Assembly (NCBI RefSeq): GCF_018987265.1
Contig: NZ_CP076854.1
Coordinates: 1,798,001-1,862,000 of the forward strand
Source of the DNA: Rhizobium sp. WYJ-E13
GTDB lineage: Bacteria; Pseudomonadota; Alphaproteobacteria; Rhizobiales; Rhizobiaceae
DNA length: 64,000 bases
Reading direction: 5' to 3'
Shown here: in pieces, positions 16,345 through 25,034 of the stretch
Position numbering within the stretch: position 1 is the stretch's first letter
Layout: every line of letters begins with the position of its first letter
Notes under the pieces: model-generated
Databases searched by the model: none
What the model was told of the DNA's origin: nothing
What the model saw: the letters and a program-made list of their open reading frames with translations, nothing else
Translations under genes and position numbers: made by a program

Positions 16345-17583
16345 TTAGCGAAGGGCGGCTTCGAGGCCTTCGATGAAGCGGTCCACGGCCTGTTCCGGCG
16401 TCAACTGACCAGTAAGGACTGCCTGGAACGTCGGATTGACGACGTTCTCCGACCAACCGGCGGCACCTACGAAACTGTTGGGCAACCTCCCGAACTCCAG
16501 CGTCTGCGTTGCCGCGTTGTAGATCGGGTTGCCCGTGATGCGGTCGTCCTTCAACGCTGCGGTGGAGGCCGGGAAATATCCCGTTGCCTCGAGAAGCGCG
16601 ATAGCCGCATCCGTCTCGCCCCAGAAGCTGATCCACTTCCACGCGGCCTCGATATTGTCTTCCTTGAAGATCCCGTTGCCGGCATAGGCAACGCGGGCAA
16701 TATGGGCTTTGGGACCTGCAGGCATCGGCGCGGTCGAGAACTGCTCGCCCTGCTTGAGCGCTGCCGAGATCTCGATGAGCGAGCCGGTATGGTGCCAGAT
16801 CATCGCCGTCTGACCGGTCCTGAAACCTTCCATGATCTGACGATAGCTATCATTCGGCGCGCTGGGCGGCACCACCTTCTCCTTGCGGAAAAGGTCGGCA
16901 TAGAAGGTGATCGCCTCGACGGCCGCGGGCTTGTCGATGGCTGCCTGACCATCCTTGACGAGCGGCGAGCCGAACGCCTCCATAACATCGATGACATATT
17001 TGAAAGCGCCAGCGCCGCCGCGCATCCCGAATGCATAGCGGTTCTTGGAAGGATCCGTCAGCTTTCGGCAAGCGACCAGGAATTCCTCGAAGGTCTTCGG
17101 GGGAGCGGAAAGACCGGCTTCCTCGAAATAGTCTTTTCTGTAGTACATCCAGTCGACGAAGGCATAGGCTGGAACTGCATAGATGGCGCCGTCCTGCGAC
17201 ATTCCCGTCCAGCGGTTGTCGGGAAGGTTCGCCTTGCCGGCCCAAGTGTTGACGCGCCCGCTGATGTCCACAAGCGCTCCCATCGCCGTCAGGTCGGCAA
17301 AACGCTCGGCGATCACCATGCCGGTATCGGGACGCCCGCCGGCAACGACAGCCGACGAAACCTTCGCCATATATTCGGAATTGGGAATGCCCTCCTGCGT
17401 CACCGCCACATCCGGATTTGCCGCTGCGAAGAGCTGGATGATCTTTGCCAGTCCGGCCATCTCAGACTGGCTGGCGAAATGGTGCCAGTAGTTGATGGCG
17501 GTCGCGGCATTGGCGCTGCGAAGGCTGGCCGCCAGGCTTAGCGCTGCCGAGGCTATCAGGAATTCACGCTTGCTGAGTTGCAC
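16345..17583 (-). CDS. Sugar ABC transporter substrate-binding protein (family 1)
   Basis: A 412-residue periplasmic solute-binding protein of family 1, the maltose/glycerol-phosphate-binding fold. A 26-residue signal peptide is visible (K-R-E-F start, hydrophobic core, A-N-A-A cleavage region). The mature part starts with I-N-Y-W-H-H-F, as in many oligosaccharide and sugar-acid binders. It is the first gene of the operon. The 100 bases upstream hold overlapping inverted repeats that match the operator in front of the enolase-superfamily gene, which links transporter and enzyme to the same regulator. Confidence 0.9.
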   Translation of the reverse strand: MQLSKREFLIASAALSLAASLRSANAATAINYWHHFASQSEMAGLAKIIQLFAAANPDVAVTQEGIPNSEYMAKVSSAVVAGGRPDTGMVIAERFADLTAMGALVDISGRVNTWAGKANLPDNRWTGMSQDGAIYAVPAYAFVDWMYYRKDYFEEAGLSAPPKTFEEFLVACRKLTDPSKNRYAFGMRGGAGAFKYVIDVMEAFGSPLVKDGQAAIDKPAAVEAITFYADLFRKEKVVPPSAPNDSYRQIMEGFRTGQTAMIWHHTGSLIEISAALKQGEQFSTAPMPAGPKAHIARVAYAGNGIFKEDNIEAAWKWISFWGETDAAIALLEATGYFPASTAALKDDRITGNPIYNAATQTLEFGRLPNSFVGAAGWSENVVNPTFQAVLTGQLTPEQAVDRFIEGLEAALR

Positions 17584-17602
17584 TACTATCTCCTCCCGAG
17601 AT

Positions 17603-17630
17603 ATCAGATCATCAATCTGATCGATCAGAT
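17603..17630. promoter_or_regulatory. GntR operator at the transporter promoter
   Basis: A perfect 16-base palindrome ATCTGATCGATCAGAT (17615-17630) overlaps a second inverted repeat, ATCAGAT-N5-ATCTGAT (17603-17621). It lies 20-47 bases before the binding-protein start. The core CTGATCGATCAG recurs at 18412-18423, beside the GntR gene itself. Confidence 0.7.
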
Positions 17631-17694
17631 GGCAATATCATCGTTTTGGAGATCCCGCAACACACTCGGTCGAAGACAGCGAGCGCGGAAACGT

Positions 17695-18393
17695 TCAAAC
17701 AAGACCGAGATTGCGTTGCACGGCAGCCTGGAAGTGCGCGATCAGGGCCTTTTCGGCAGCATCCGCGTCCCTCGTGCTGCATGCTTCGAGTATATCGAGG
17801 TGCTCCTTCAACGTGCGCACAAGGATCGGGGTCGTGACCTTTCGCTCCAGCCGCAGAAGACGCAGGTAGTTGTGCATGCGCCGGTAGGCGCTGTCGATCA
17901 GCGGGTTGCGCAGGGCCTTGATGATCTCACCGTGCAGTTCCAACTCAAGCGCGTCCGTCTCCAGAAGCTGCTCAGGTCCTATGCCGTTACGCTCAAGCTG
18001 GCGAATAAGCCTGGAATGCCTGACTTCCAGGGCATTCATCAGATTCTCGTCGCCCTCCTCGGCAAACACCCTGATAGCCGCGCGCTCGACGATGGAACGG
18101 AACTGATAGGTGGAGCGGGTAAGTTCCATGCCCGGCCGGACGAACTGGATGCCCGAGCGCGGGTGGATGGTCAGAATGCCCTCCGTTTCTAGCACGCGCA
18201 GCGCGTCGCGCAAGGGTGCCACGGGAACACCAACGACCGCCGACAGCTCGTTCTGCGAGATGAAGGCACCCACCGGCACCTTCCGTTCGAACAGGCTTTC
18301 CAGGACGCGCTCATAGGCTATGTCGCTGAGGCGCGTTGCCGCGGCATCCCCAATCACCGACTTCGCGGCATGCGGCTCTTGCAGTTTCTTCAT
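17695..18393 (-). CDS. GntR family regulator, FCD type
   Basis: A 232-residue FadR-subfamily regulator. The winged helix covers about residues 20-90, with the G-A-F-I-S-Q-N-E-L and P-L-R-D-A-L-R-V-L-E signature. An all-helical FCD ligand domain follows, with the metal-binding His and Asp positions in the R-H-S-R-L and H-G-E-I segments. It sits between the sugar ABC operon and the divergent enolase-superfamily gene. The CTGATCGATCAG palindrome occurs in front of both flanking promoters. It is probably a repressor released by a sugar acid or its breakdown product. Confidence 0.88.
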   Translation of the reverse strand: MKKLQEPHAAKSVIGDAAATRLSDIAYERVLESLFERKVPVGAFISQNELSAVVGVPVAPLRDALRVLETEGILTIHPRSGIQFVRPGMELTRSTYQFRSIVERAAIRVFAEEGDENLMNALEVRHSRLIRQLERNGIGPEQLLETDALELELHGEIIKALRNPLIDSAYRRMHNYLRLLRLERKVTTPILVRTLKEHLDILEACSTRDADAAEKALIAHFQAAVQRNLGLV

Positions 18394-18410
18394 AGGTCCG
18401 ATATCACCTT

Positions 18411-18424
18411 TCTGATCGATCAGA
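18411..18424. promoter_or_regulatory. GntR operator between regulator and enzyme genes
   Basis: TCTGATCGATCAGA is a perfect 14-base palindrome in the 62-base gap between the gntR-type gene and the divergent enolase-superfamily gene. It shares its core with the operator at 17615-17630. Confidence 0.7.
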
Positions 18425-18455
18425 TCAACAAATTAAACGATCAGCGAGCGCTACG

Positions 18456-19598
18456 ATGTCTCTCTCCCGCTTCCGTATAACCCGATTTCAATTTGCCCGC
18501 GACCGCGTAATCGGCGACAGCCAGGTTCGCGCCGACGAGACCAACGTCGCCGCGCTCGAACTGATCTCGGACACAGGAGAGGTGGGGCTCGGCTTCATCC
18601 AGACCCTTTTTTATCCCCTGCCGGATCAGGCCGAGATCGAGGCCGTTTTCGAAAACGAAGTCTGGCCCGCGATCAAGGGAGAAAAGGCGATCGGACTGGT
18701 TCACCGCGTGAACCGACCGCGCGGCGGCAACCAGCGCGCCTACTCCCTGCCATTCCACGAAGCGCTGCAGGTAGCCCTCTGGGATCTTGCCGCCAAGCAG
18801 GCAGGCATGCCCTTGCACCGCCTCCTCGGAAGCCGACGCAATCGCGTCCGCGCCTATGCGAGCGGCCTTGATTTCCACCTGAGCGACGACGCCTTCAGCG
18901 CGCTGTTCGCGCATGCTGCAAGCGTCGGCTACACGGCCTTCAAGATCAAGGTCGGCCATCCTGATTTTGCCCGCGACCTTGCCCGCCTCGAACTCTTGAA
19001 GAAGGTCGTGCCGGAGGGATCGCAGATCATGATCGATCCGAACGAAGCCTGGAACTCTAAGGAGGCCCTGGTCAAGCTGACGGCAATACGCGATGCAGGA
19101 CACAATCTCCTCTGGGTGGAAGATCCCATTCTGCGCCACGATTTCGAGGGTTTGCGAACCCTGCGTCACGCGGTCAACTGGACGCAGATCAACAGCGGAG
19201 AATATCTCGATCTGTCCGGCAAGAGGACCCTGCTCGACCATCACGGCGCCGACATTCTGAACGTTCACGGCCAGGTGACGGATGTTATGCGCATCGGTTG
19301 GCTGGCCGCCGAACTGGGCATCCCGGTCAGCCTCGGCAATACCTTCCTGGAGATCGGCGTTCACATGGCTGTTGCCCTGCCGGAGGTCGAATGGCTGGAA
19401 TATTCCTTCCAGAACTTTGACCACCTGGTCGAAACGCCAATCGAGATCCGCGACGGCTTCGCCTACGCGCCGGACCGCCTGGGTCATGGATTGGTGCTTT
19501 CGGAGGGGGCACGGCGCGAATGGGCGCGCCCACAGCGACTAGAGCGGTCCAAACTTGGACCGGCCCCAAAAAACCACCGCCTTCCTCTCCTCCCATGA
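18456..19598 (+). CDS. Mandelate racemase/muconate lactonizing family enzyme
   Basis: A 380-residue enolase-superfamily enzyme. The K-x-K base motif is at residues 163-165 (K-I-K). The metal ligands fit D194, E222 and E249. The His of classical mandelate racemase, usually in an S-S-H-L segment, is not seen; that place reads S-L-G-N-T-F (292-297), so the chemistry may be dehydration or another reaction. Enzymes of this group act on sugar acids, which suits the neighbouring sugar transporter and GntR. The last 20 residues, after R-R-E-W-A-R-P, look unrelated to the family and read through a GGTCCAA-AC-TTGGACC hairpin, so the original stop may have been lost. Confidence 0.85.
   Translation: MSLSRFRITRFQFARDRVIGDSQVRADETNVAALELISDTGEVGLGFIQTLFYPLPDQAEIEAVFENEVWPAIKGEKAIGLVHRVNRPRGGNQRAYSLPFHEALQVALWDLAAKQAGMPLHRLLGSRRNRVRAYASGLDFHLSDDAFSALFAHAASVGYTAFKIKVGHPDFARDLARLELLKKVVPEGSQIMIDPNEAWNSKEALVKLTAIRDAGHNLLWVEDPILRHDFEGLRTLRHAVNWTQINSGEYLDLSGKRTLLDHHGADILNVHGQVTDVMRIGWLAAELGIPVSLGNTFLEIGVHMAVALPEVEWLEYSFQNFDHLVETPIEIRDGFAYAPDRLGHGLVLSEGARREWARPQRLERSKLGPAPKNHRLPLLP
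19546..19561. repeat. Perfect hairpin at the 3' end of the enolase-family gene
   Basis: GGTCCAAACTTGGACC forms a seven-pair stem with a two-base loop, followed by GGCCCCAAAAAA. It lies inside the last codons of the enolase-superfamily frame. It could be a terminator remnant or a small palindromic repeat. Confidence 0.45.
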
Positions 19599-19715
19599 GG
19601 ATAAGTTCGCAATAGGCAAACAGCGACGAGCGCAGCATTTCCTCCCGTTCGTGGCATAAGCCTCTTGTTCGCAGGAGGTGGACCTCGATCTGGATTGACC
19701 ATTCCGACAAAGATC

Positions 19716-20017
19716 ATTGTCGTCGTCAGAAACGTGGCTCGCAAACAGGCGGCTGCCCCAGGTAGCGCGCATTCCCTTGACCGCAATATTGTCTTTCACG
19801 GTCAGAGGCACGCCATCCAATGGCCCGACCGGCTCGCCAGATTTCCCACGGCGCTTGCTTTGTCGTCCCGCTTCCGATGCTCCGCCCTGTCCAGGGGCAC
19901 TATAGCATTGGGCTTCGGATTTGCTTTAGGACCGAAGCCCATCACTGGCCGGATTGTCTCAAAGCAAGCGGTAACCACATGGGCGTCGGCTTCGTTACGA
20001 GCGCTCGGATCCGGCAA
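19716..20017 (-). pseudogene. Amidase N-terminal remnant, frameshifted
   Basis: The minus strand encodes pieces of an amidase-signature protein in two frames. One frame (about 19870-20017) reads N-P-K-P-N-A-I-V-P-L-D, typical of the region just before the catalytic core. The next frame (about 19716-19857) reads E-P-V-G-P-L-D-G-V-P-L-T-V-K-D-N, then T-W-G-S-R-L-F-A. The V-K-D-N segment holds the catalytic Lys of GatA-like amidases. The Gly-Ser-rich signature and the rest of the protein are missing, so it is dead. The remaining bases from 19599 to 20280 hold nothing else I can support. Confidence 0.7.
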
Positions 20018-20299
20018 TCATTTCCAGGCGCGATCCGCAACCTGCATTGTGAAGATTAGCCCTCAAGAGGTCACGCGGGTAACCACGGGGGCCGTCGTAA
20101 ACACAGCGTTGCTCGACAAAAGGCTTGCCTGAGGAGACAGTCCTCCCACGGTTGAGAAATAGCTGTTTTGCTCACGGTGGATCCCTGGCGCTTGTTTGAG
20201 CATATGCTTTAACCGCAGCTCAGAAACTCGGCAACTTCAAAGTCATGATGAGCAGGCAATACATCTCCCAGTCACAGGCTATCTAATTGGCCAATAACA

Positions 20300-20315
20300 T
20301 GAAATTATAATTTCA
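20300..20315. promoter_or_regulatory. Perfect palindrome, probable RpiR operator
   Basis: TGAAATTATAATTTCA is a perfect 16-base palindrome six bases upstream of the sigma-54-type promoter of the peptide-type ABC operon. The operon encodes an RpiR regulator, a family that binds AT-rich palindromes of this kind. The pairing is inferred. Confidence 0.55.
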
Positions 20316-20321
20316 CATAAC

Positions 20322-20339
20322 TTGGCACGAAACCTGCTT
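20322..20339 (+). promoter_or_regulatory. Sigma-54-type promoter
   Basis: TTGGCACGAAACCTGCTT carries the -24 GG and -12 GC exactly ten bases apart (GG at 20324, GC at 20336). It differs from the consensus TGGCACG-N4-TTGC at one base. It lies 53 bases before the binding-protein start. Confidence 0.6.
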
Positions 20340-20391
20340 CTCTTTTTTCGACTGGGCAGACGCTCAGAGGCAGCCAAAAAGAGGGAACGTA

Positions 20392-22047
20392 ATGACGCAT
20401 AGGGACACTCACATTTCCCGTAGCCAGCGAATGATCATGATCTTCCGCACGGCAATCCTTGCAGTATCTGCTACGTTTGCAATGACGACGGCAAACGCAA
20501 GCGGAGCACTGGCTGCGGGTACGTTGCGCATCGGGATGACTGCCTCCGATATTCCCCTGACGACTGGCCAAACCGACCAAGGGGGCGAGGGTCAGCGGTT
20601 CATGGGCTATACCGTCTACAATTCGCTCATCGAATGGGATCTGACGAGCGCAGACAAACCTTCGATCCTGATACCGAGCCTTGCGGTCTCCTGGGACGTC
20701 GACGCGACTGATAAAACGAAATGGGTGTTCAAGCTTCGTGATGGGGTGAAGTTTCATGATGGCAGTGCCTTTGACGCAGATGCCGTTGTATGGAATCTCG
20801 ACAAGATCCTGAAGCAGGATGCCCCACAGTTCGACAAGCGTCAGTCCGCGCAAGGCAAATCACGCATTCCGGCCGTTGCCTCTTACAAGGTCATCGATCC
20901 GCTCACGGTCGAAATTACCACCAAGACACCGGACGCCACCCTGCCCTACCAAATCAGCTGGATCCTGATGTCATCGCCGGCGAACTGGGAAGCCCAGGGC
21001 AAGAGCTGGGATGCCGTTGCCCAGAAGCCCTCTGGCACCGGCCCATGGAAGATCGAAAGTGGTTTCACCCCGCGCGAGCGCGTCGAGCTGACGCCCAACA
21101 AGGACTATTGGGACAAGAAGCGCGTACCGCAGCTCGACAAGCTGGTTCTCATCCCGCTGCCTGAACCGAACACCCGCGTCGCCGCGCTTCGATCCGGCCA
21201 GGTCGACTGGATCGAAGCACCGGCTCCAGATTCCGTCAGCTCGCTGAAGGACGCTGGCTTCAAGATCATCACCAACTCCTACCCGCACAACTGGACCTGG
21301 CATTTCTCCCGCGTCGAGGGTTCGCCGTGGAATGACATTCGCGTTCGCAAGGCGGCAAACCTTGCGGTCGATCGTGACGGCCTGAACGAACTACTCGGCG
21401 GTCTGTCGATCCCGGCGCAAGGCTATCTGCCGCCGGGCCACCAGTGGTTCGGCAACCCGACGTTCAAGCTAAGTTACAATGTCGAAGAGGCAAAGAAGCT
21501 GATGGCTGAGGCCGGCTTCGGTCCCGACAAGCCCGTCACGACCAAGGTCATCATCTCGTCCTCGGGTTCTGGCCAGATGCTGCCGTTACAGATGAACGAA
21601 TACATCCAACAGACGCTGGCTGAAATCGGCATCAAGATCGAATACGAGGTGGCTGACTGGAACACCGTCATCAACATCTGGCGTGCAGGTGCCAAGGACC
21701 CGAGCGCAAAGGGTGCGACGGCGATCAACTACAGTTACTTCATCCAGGATCCCTTCACCGCGCTGATCCGCCAGTCGCAATGCAACCTCGCACCACCGAA
21801 CGGCACCAACTGGGGTTACTATTGCGACCCCGAGATGGATGCCCTCTTCGACAAGGTGCGCACGACCTTCGACCCTGCCGAACAGGACAAGGTGCTTCAG
21901 CAGATCCACGAGAAATATGTGAACGAAGCATTGTTTCTGATGGTCACGCATGACGTCAACCCGCGTGCCATGACCGGCAAGGTCAAGGGCTTCGTCCAGG
22001 CACAGAACTGGTTCCAGGACTTCTCCACGATCAGCATGGACCCTTAA
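20392..22047 (+). CDS. Peptide-type ABC transporter substrate-binding protein
   Basis: A 551-residue periplasmic binding protein of family 5 (DppA/OppA fold). A signal peptide ends near A-L-A-A-G (about residue 43), preceded by a longer basic N-region with several Met codons. The first Met may thus not be the true start; Met14 or Met16 are alternatives. The mature protein begins T-L-R-I-G-M-T and holds W-x-x-x-L-R-x-G-V-K-F-H-D-G, the family's hallmark. It heads a five-gene transporter operon with a hydantoin-racemase-like enzyme and an RpiR regulator. The ligand may be a small nitrogen compound rather than a peptide. Confidence 0.9.
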   Translation: MTHRDTHISRSQRMIMIFRTAILAVSATFAMTTANASGALAAGTLRIGMTASDIPLTTGQTDQGGEGQRFMGYTVYNSLIEWDLTSADKPSILIPSLAVSWDVDATDKTKWVFKLRDGVKFHDGSAFDADAVVWNLDKILKQDAPQFDKRQSAQGKSRIPAVASYKVIDPLTVEITTKTPDATLPYQISWILMSSPANWEAQGKSWDAVAQKPSGTGPWKIESGFTPRERVELTPNKDYWDKKRVPQLDKLVLIPLPEPNTRVAALRSGQVDWIEAPAPDSVSSLKDAGFKIITNSYPHNWTWHFSRVEGSPWNDIRVRKAANLAVDRDGLNELLGGLSIPAQGYLPPGHQWFGNPTFKLSYNVEEAKKLMAEAGFGPDKPVTTKVIISSSGSGQMLPLQMNEYIQQTLAEIGIKIEYEVADWNTVINIWRAGAKDPSAKGATAINYSYFIQDPFTALIRQSQCNLAPPNGTNWGYYCDPEMDALFDKVRTTFDPAEQDKVLQQIHEKYVNEALFLMVTHDVNPRAMTGKVKGFVQAQNWFQDFSTISMDP

Positions 22048-22127
22048 ATCCAATGCCTGGGCTGCGCCCTGGCCCACGGGTGCGCAGTCCCAAGGATGCC
22101 CGATCGAACCCGTCTTGTGAGGACACC

Positions 22128-23081
22128 ATGCTGGCCTATGCCTTGAAACGACTGCTGCATGTCATTCCCGTGGCCATCGGCGTAAGCATCGTCTGCTTCA
22201 TGCTGATCCATATTGCGCCGGGTGACCCGCTGGCGGCGATCCTGCCAACCGATGCCTCTGCGGACCTGCAGAACCAGATGCGGGCCTTCTATGGGCTCGA
22301 TCGTCCATTGCCGGTGCAATACGCCCTGTGGGCATGGCGGGCGCTGCACGGCGACCTGGGGATCTCGATCGCGTCCGGCCGCCCGGTGCTCAGCGAGATT
22401 ATGGACGCCTCGGTCAACTCGATCATCCTGGCGGTCGCCGCGACGATCATCGGCTTCACCGTCGGCTCGGTACTCGGCTTGGTGGCAGGCGTGTTGCGGG
22501 GTAGCTGGATTGATCGCCTGGCCTCCGCATTCGCGATGCTTGGCGTTAGCGTCCCACATTACTGGCTGGGCATGGTTCTCGTCATCGCATTTTCCGTCAC
22601 GCTCGGCTGGCTGCCTGCAATGGGCGGCGGCCCCGGGGGATCGGACGGACGCGGCTTCAGCTGGGAATATCTGCAATACCTGATCCTGCCTGCGGTCACG
22701 ATGTCGGTCATTCCGATGGGCATCATTGCACGCACCATTCGGTCGCTGGTGGCCGACATCCTGTCACAGGACTTCACCCAGGCACTGGCTGCCAAGGGGC
22801 TGATGAACCGGCAGATCATGAGTCATGTGATACGTAATGCAGCGCCGACCGCTATTTCTGTCATGGGCCTTCAACTGGGCTATCTCCTGGGCGGATCGAT
22901 CCTGATCGAGACCGTGTTCTCCTGGCCGGGCACCGGCTTCCTGTTGAACGGCGCCATCTTCACCCGCGACCTGCCGATCCTGCAGGGCACGATCCTTGTG
23001 CTTGCGATGTTCTTCGTCCTCCTCAACCTCGTTGTCGATGTGCTGCAGAGCGCAATCGATCCGCGCATCCAGAGGAGCTGA
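22128..23081 (+). CDS. Peptide-type ABC transporter permease (DppB type)
   Basis: A 317-residue permease that starts M-L-A-Y-A-L-K-R-L-L, the usual DppB N-terminus; the longer frame upstream is rejected. It has six membrane helices, a large periplasmic loop after the first one (P-G-D-P-L near residue 35) and an A-L-A-A-K-G-L E-A-A-type loop near 220. The binding-protein gene ends 80 bases upstream; the second permease starts three bases after this gene. Confidence 0.9.
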   Translation: MLAYALKRLLHVIPVAIGVSIVCFMLIHIAPGDPLAAILPTDASADLQNQMRAFYGLDRPLPVQYALWAWRALHGDLGISIASGRPVLSEIMDASVNSIILAVAATIIGFTVGSVLGLVAGVLRGSWIDRLASAFAMLGVSVPHYWLGMVLVIAFSVTLGWLPAMGGGPGGSDGRGFSWEYLQYLILPAVTMSVIPMGIIARTIRSLVADILSQDFTQALAAKGLMNRQIMSHVIRNAAPTAISVMGLQLGYLLGGSILIETVFSWPGTGFLLNGAIFTRDLPILQGTILVLAMFFVLLNLVVDVLQSAIDPRIQRS

Positions 23082-23084
23082 CCC

Positions 23085-23975
23085 ATGGCCGTCATTACAG
23101 CAGATCTGGCCTCGGAGGCGCCAAAAGTCCTCAAATCACCCGGATTCTGGGGTGGTGTCGTTCGCCGCCTCAGCCGTGATCCGGTAGCGCTCACGGCTTT
23201 GGGCGTCGTCATTCTTTTGGTGCTCATCGCGATATTCGCGCCGTATATCGCCCCTTATGACCCGTCGAAAGGCAGCGTCATCCGTCGCCTGAAGCCGACC
23301 GGCACACCCGGATATATCCTCGGCACCGATGAACTCGGGCGCGATATGCTCTCGCGTCTGATTTACGGCGCCCGTCTCTCGCTGGTGATGGGCGTCGTCC
23401 CGGTTCCGGTCGCCTTCGTCATCGGCTCGGCGATCGGCATCATCGCCGGCTATGCTGGCGGGATTACCAATACGCTGATCATGCGCACGATCGACGTCTT
23501 TTACGCATTCCCTTCCGTGCTGCTTGCCGTCGCTTTGTCAGGTGCCCTTGGTTCGGGTCTGACCAATGCGCTGGTCTCGCTGACCGTGGTCTTCATCCCG
23601 CAGATCGCGCGCGTTGCTGAAAGCGTCACGACCCAGGTCAGGAAACTCGATTACGTCGATGCGGCCCGCGCATCCGGTGCTCCTGATCACACCATCATTC
23701 GGGTACACATTCTCGGCAATGTTCTCAGCCCCATTTTCGTCTTTGCCACGAGCCTGATCTCGGTCTCTATGATCCTTGCATCCGGCCTGTCGTTCCTCGG
23801 CCTTGGTGTGCGTCCGCCCGATGCCGAATGGGGTCTGATGTTGAATACGCTAAGAACAGCGATCTACAACAATCCGTTCGTCGCTGCTTTGCCGGGATTG
23901 ATGATCTTCATCACCTCGGTCTGCTTCAATCTTTTCTCCGACGGGCTGCGCACAGCCATGGACGTGAAGTCATGA
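23085..23975 (+). CDS. Peptide-type ABC transporter permease (DppC type)
   Basis: A 296-residue permease with the DppC hallmarks: the L-G-T-D-E-L-G-R-D block near residue 80, Y-V-D-A-A-R-A-S-G-A as the ATPase-contact loop near 190, and L-S-F-L-G-L-G-V near 240. It partners the DppB-type gene directly before it. Its stop overlaps the start of the following ATPase gene (ATGA), which shows tight translational coupling. Confidence 0.9.
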   Translation: MAVITADLASEAPKVLKSPGFWGGVVRRLSRDPVALTALGVVILLVLIAIFAPYIAPYDPSKGSVIRRLKPTGTPGYILGTDELGRDMLSRLIYGARLSLVMGVVPVPVAFVIGSAIGIIAGYAGGITNTLIMRTIDVFYAFPSVLLAVALSGALGSGLTNALVSLTVVFIPQIARVAESVTTQVRKLDYVDAARASGAPDHTIIRVHILGNVLSPIFVFATSLISVSMILASGLSFLGLGVRPPDAEWGLMLNTLRTAIYNNPFVAALPGLMIFITSVCFNLFSDGLRTAMDVKS

Positions 23976-25033
23976 GCGCAACAATCTCACCCTACAATCA
24001 GGACATGGAAATCGGCGAGCGCGGCGGACCGGCTCAACCCCTCATCTCTGCCCGCGGTCTGCTCAAGCATTTTCCGGTCAAAAGCGGTGGCTTTCTCGGA
24101 CCGCGGAAAGTCGTACGCGCCGTCGATGGCGTCGACTTCGATATTCTCAAGGGCGAGACGCTCGGCGTCGTCGGGGAAAGCGGCTGCGGTAAATCGACGA
24201 CGGCGCGGCTGTTGATGAATCTCATCGTTCGCGATCAGGGCGACATCCTGTTTGATGGCGAGACAGTCGGCGGCACGCTACCGCTTGCACAATACCGGCG
24301 TCAGGTGCAGATGGTCTTCCAGGACAGCTATGCATCTCTCAATCCTCGGCTGACGATCGAGGAATCGATCGCCTTTGCGCCGCAGGTTCATGGTGTCCCG
24401 GCCGGAAAGGCGATTGCACGCGCCCACGACCTGCTTTATCGGGTGGGGCTGGAGCCAACGCGCTTTGCCGGGCGATACCCGCACGAACTGTCGGGCGGGC
24501 AGCGGCAACGCGTCAACATCGCCCGCGCGCTGGCACTCGAACCAAGGCTGATCATCCTCGACGAGGCGGTCTCCGCGCTCGACAAATCGGTGGAAGCACA
24601 GGTTCTCAACTTGCTGCTCGACCTCAAGCGCGACTTCGGGCTAACCTATCTGTTCATCTCCCACGATCTCAACGTCGTGCGCTTCATGTGCGACCGGGTC
24701 ATGGTGATGTATCTCGGCAAGGTCGCCGAGATCGGCAGCCGACAGGCGGTCTTCGAAAACACGCGGCACCCCTATTCTTCAGCGCTGCTGGCCTCGATGC
24801 CCAAAATCGATCCATCTGAGAGAACGTTGGAGCCACCGCTTTCTGGAGATCCACCGAACCCGATCGATCCGCCCAGCGGCTGTCGTTTTCATACCCGTTG
24901 CACCTTCGCCGAGGATGCCTGCAGCCGAACTCCGCCGCTGTTGGCAACGGTCTCCGACGAGCAGTCCGCAGCCTGCCTGATGTCGACACCGGGGTCGGGC
25001 CACAGCCGTGCGCCCGTCACCATGGAGGCTTGA
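23972..25033 (+). CDS. Peptide-type ABC transporter ATPase (DppF/OppF type)
   Basis: A 353-residue ATPase of the OppF kind. Walker A is G-E-S-G-C-G-K-S-T, the signature L-S-G-G-Q-R-Q-R and Walker B L-I-I-L-D-E-A, where the usual D-E-P/D-E-A position holds Ala. The C-terminal oligopeptide region has the cysteine cluster [15 protein letters not shown] that binds an iron-sulfur cluster in some relatives. The ATG at 23972 overlaps the permease stop; the longer frame is a run-in from another frame. The F-type ATPase precedes the D-type one, the reverse of the usual order. Confidence 0.9.
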   Translation: MSATISPYNQDMEIGERGGPAQPLISARGLLKHFPVKSGGFLGPRKVVRAVDGVDFDILKGETLGVVGESGCGKSTTARLLMNLIVRDQGDILFDGETVGGTLPLAQYRRQVQMVFQDSYASLNPRLTIEESIAFAPQVHGVPAGKAIARAHDLLYRVGLEPTRFAGRYPHELSGGQRQRVNIARALALEPRLIILDEAVSALDKSVEAQVLNLLLDLKRDFGLTYLFISHDLNVVRFMCDRVMVMYLGKVAEIGSRQAVFENTRHPYSSALLASMPKIDPSERTLEPPLSGDPPNPIDPPSGCRFHTRCTFAEDACSRTPPLLATVSDEQSAACLMSTPGSGHSRAPVTMEA

Positions 25034-25034
25034 G

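Noticed and set aside
18441..19487. A 348-residue minus-strand frame
   Set aside because: Antisense to the enolase-superfamily gene, whose K-x-K and metal ligands are clear.
19665..20132. A 155-residue plus-strand frame between the enolase-family gene and the peptide transporter
   Set aside because: The opposite strand carries recognisable amidase pieces, so this frame is a shadow of a pseudogene.
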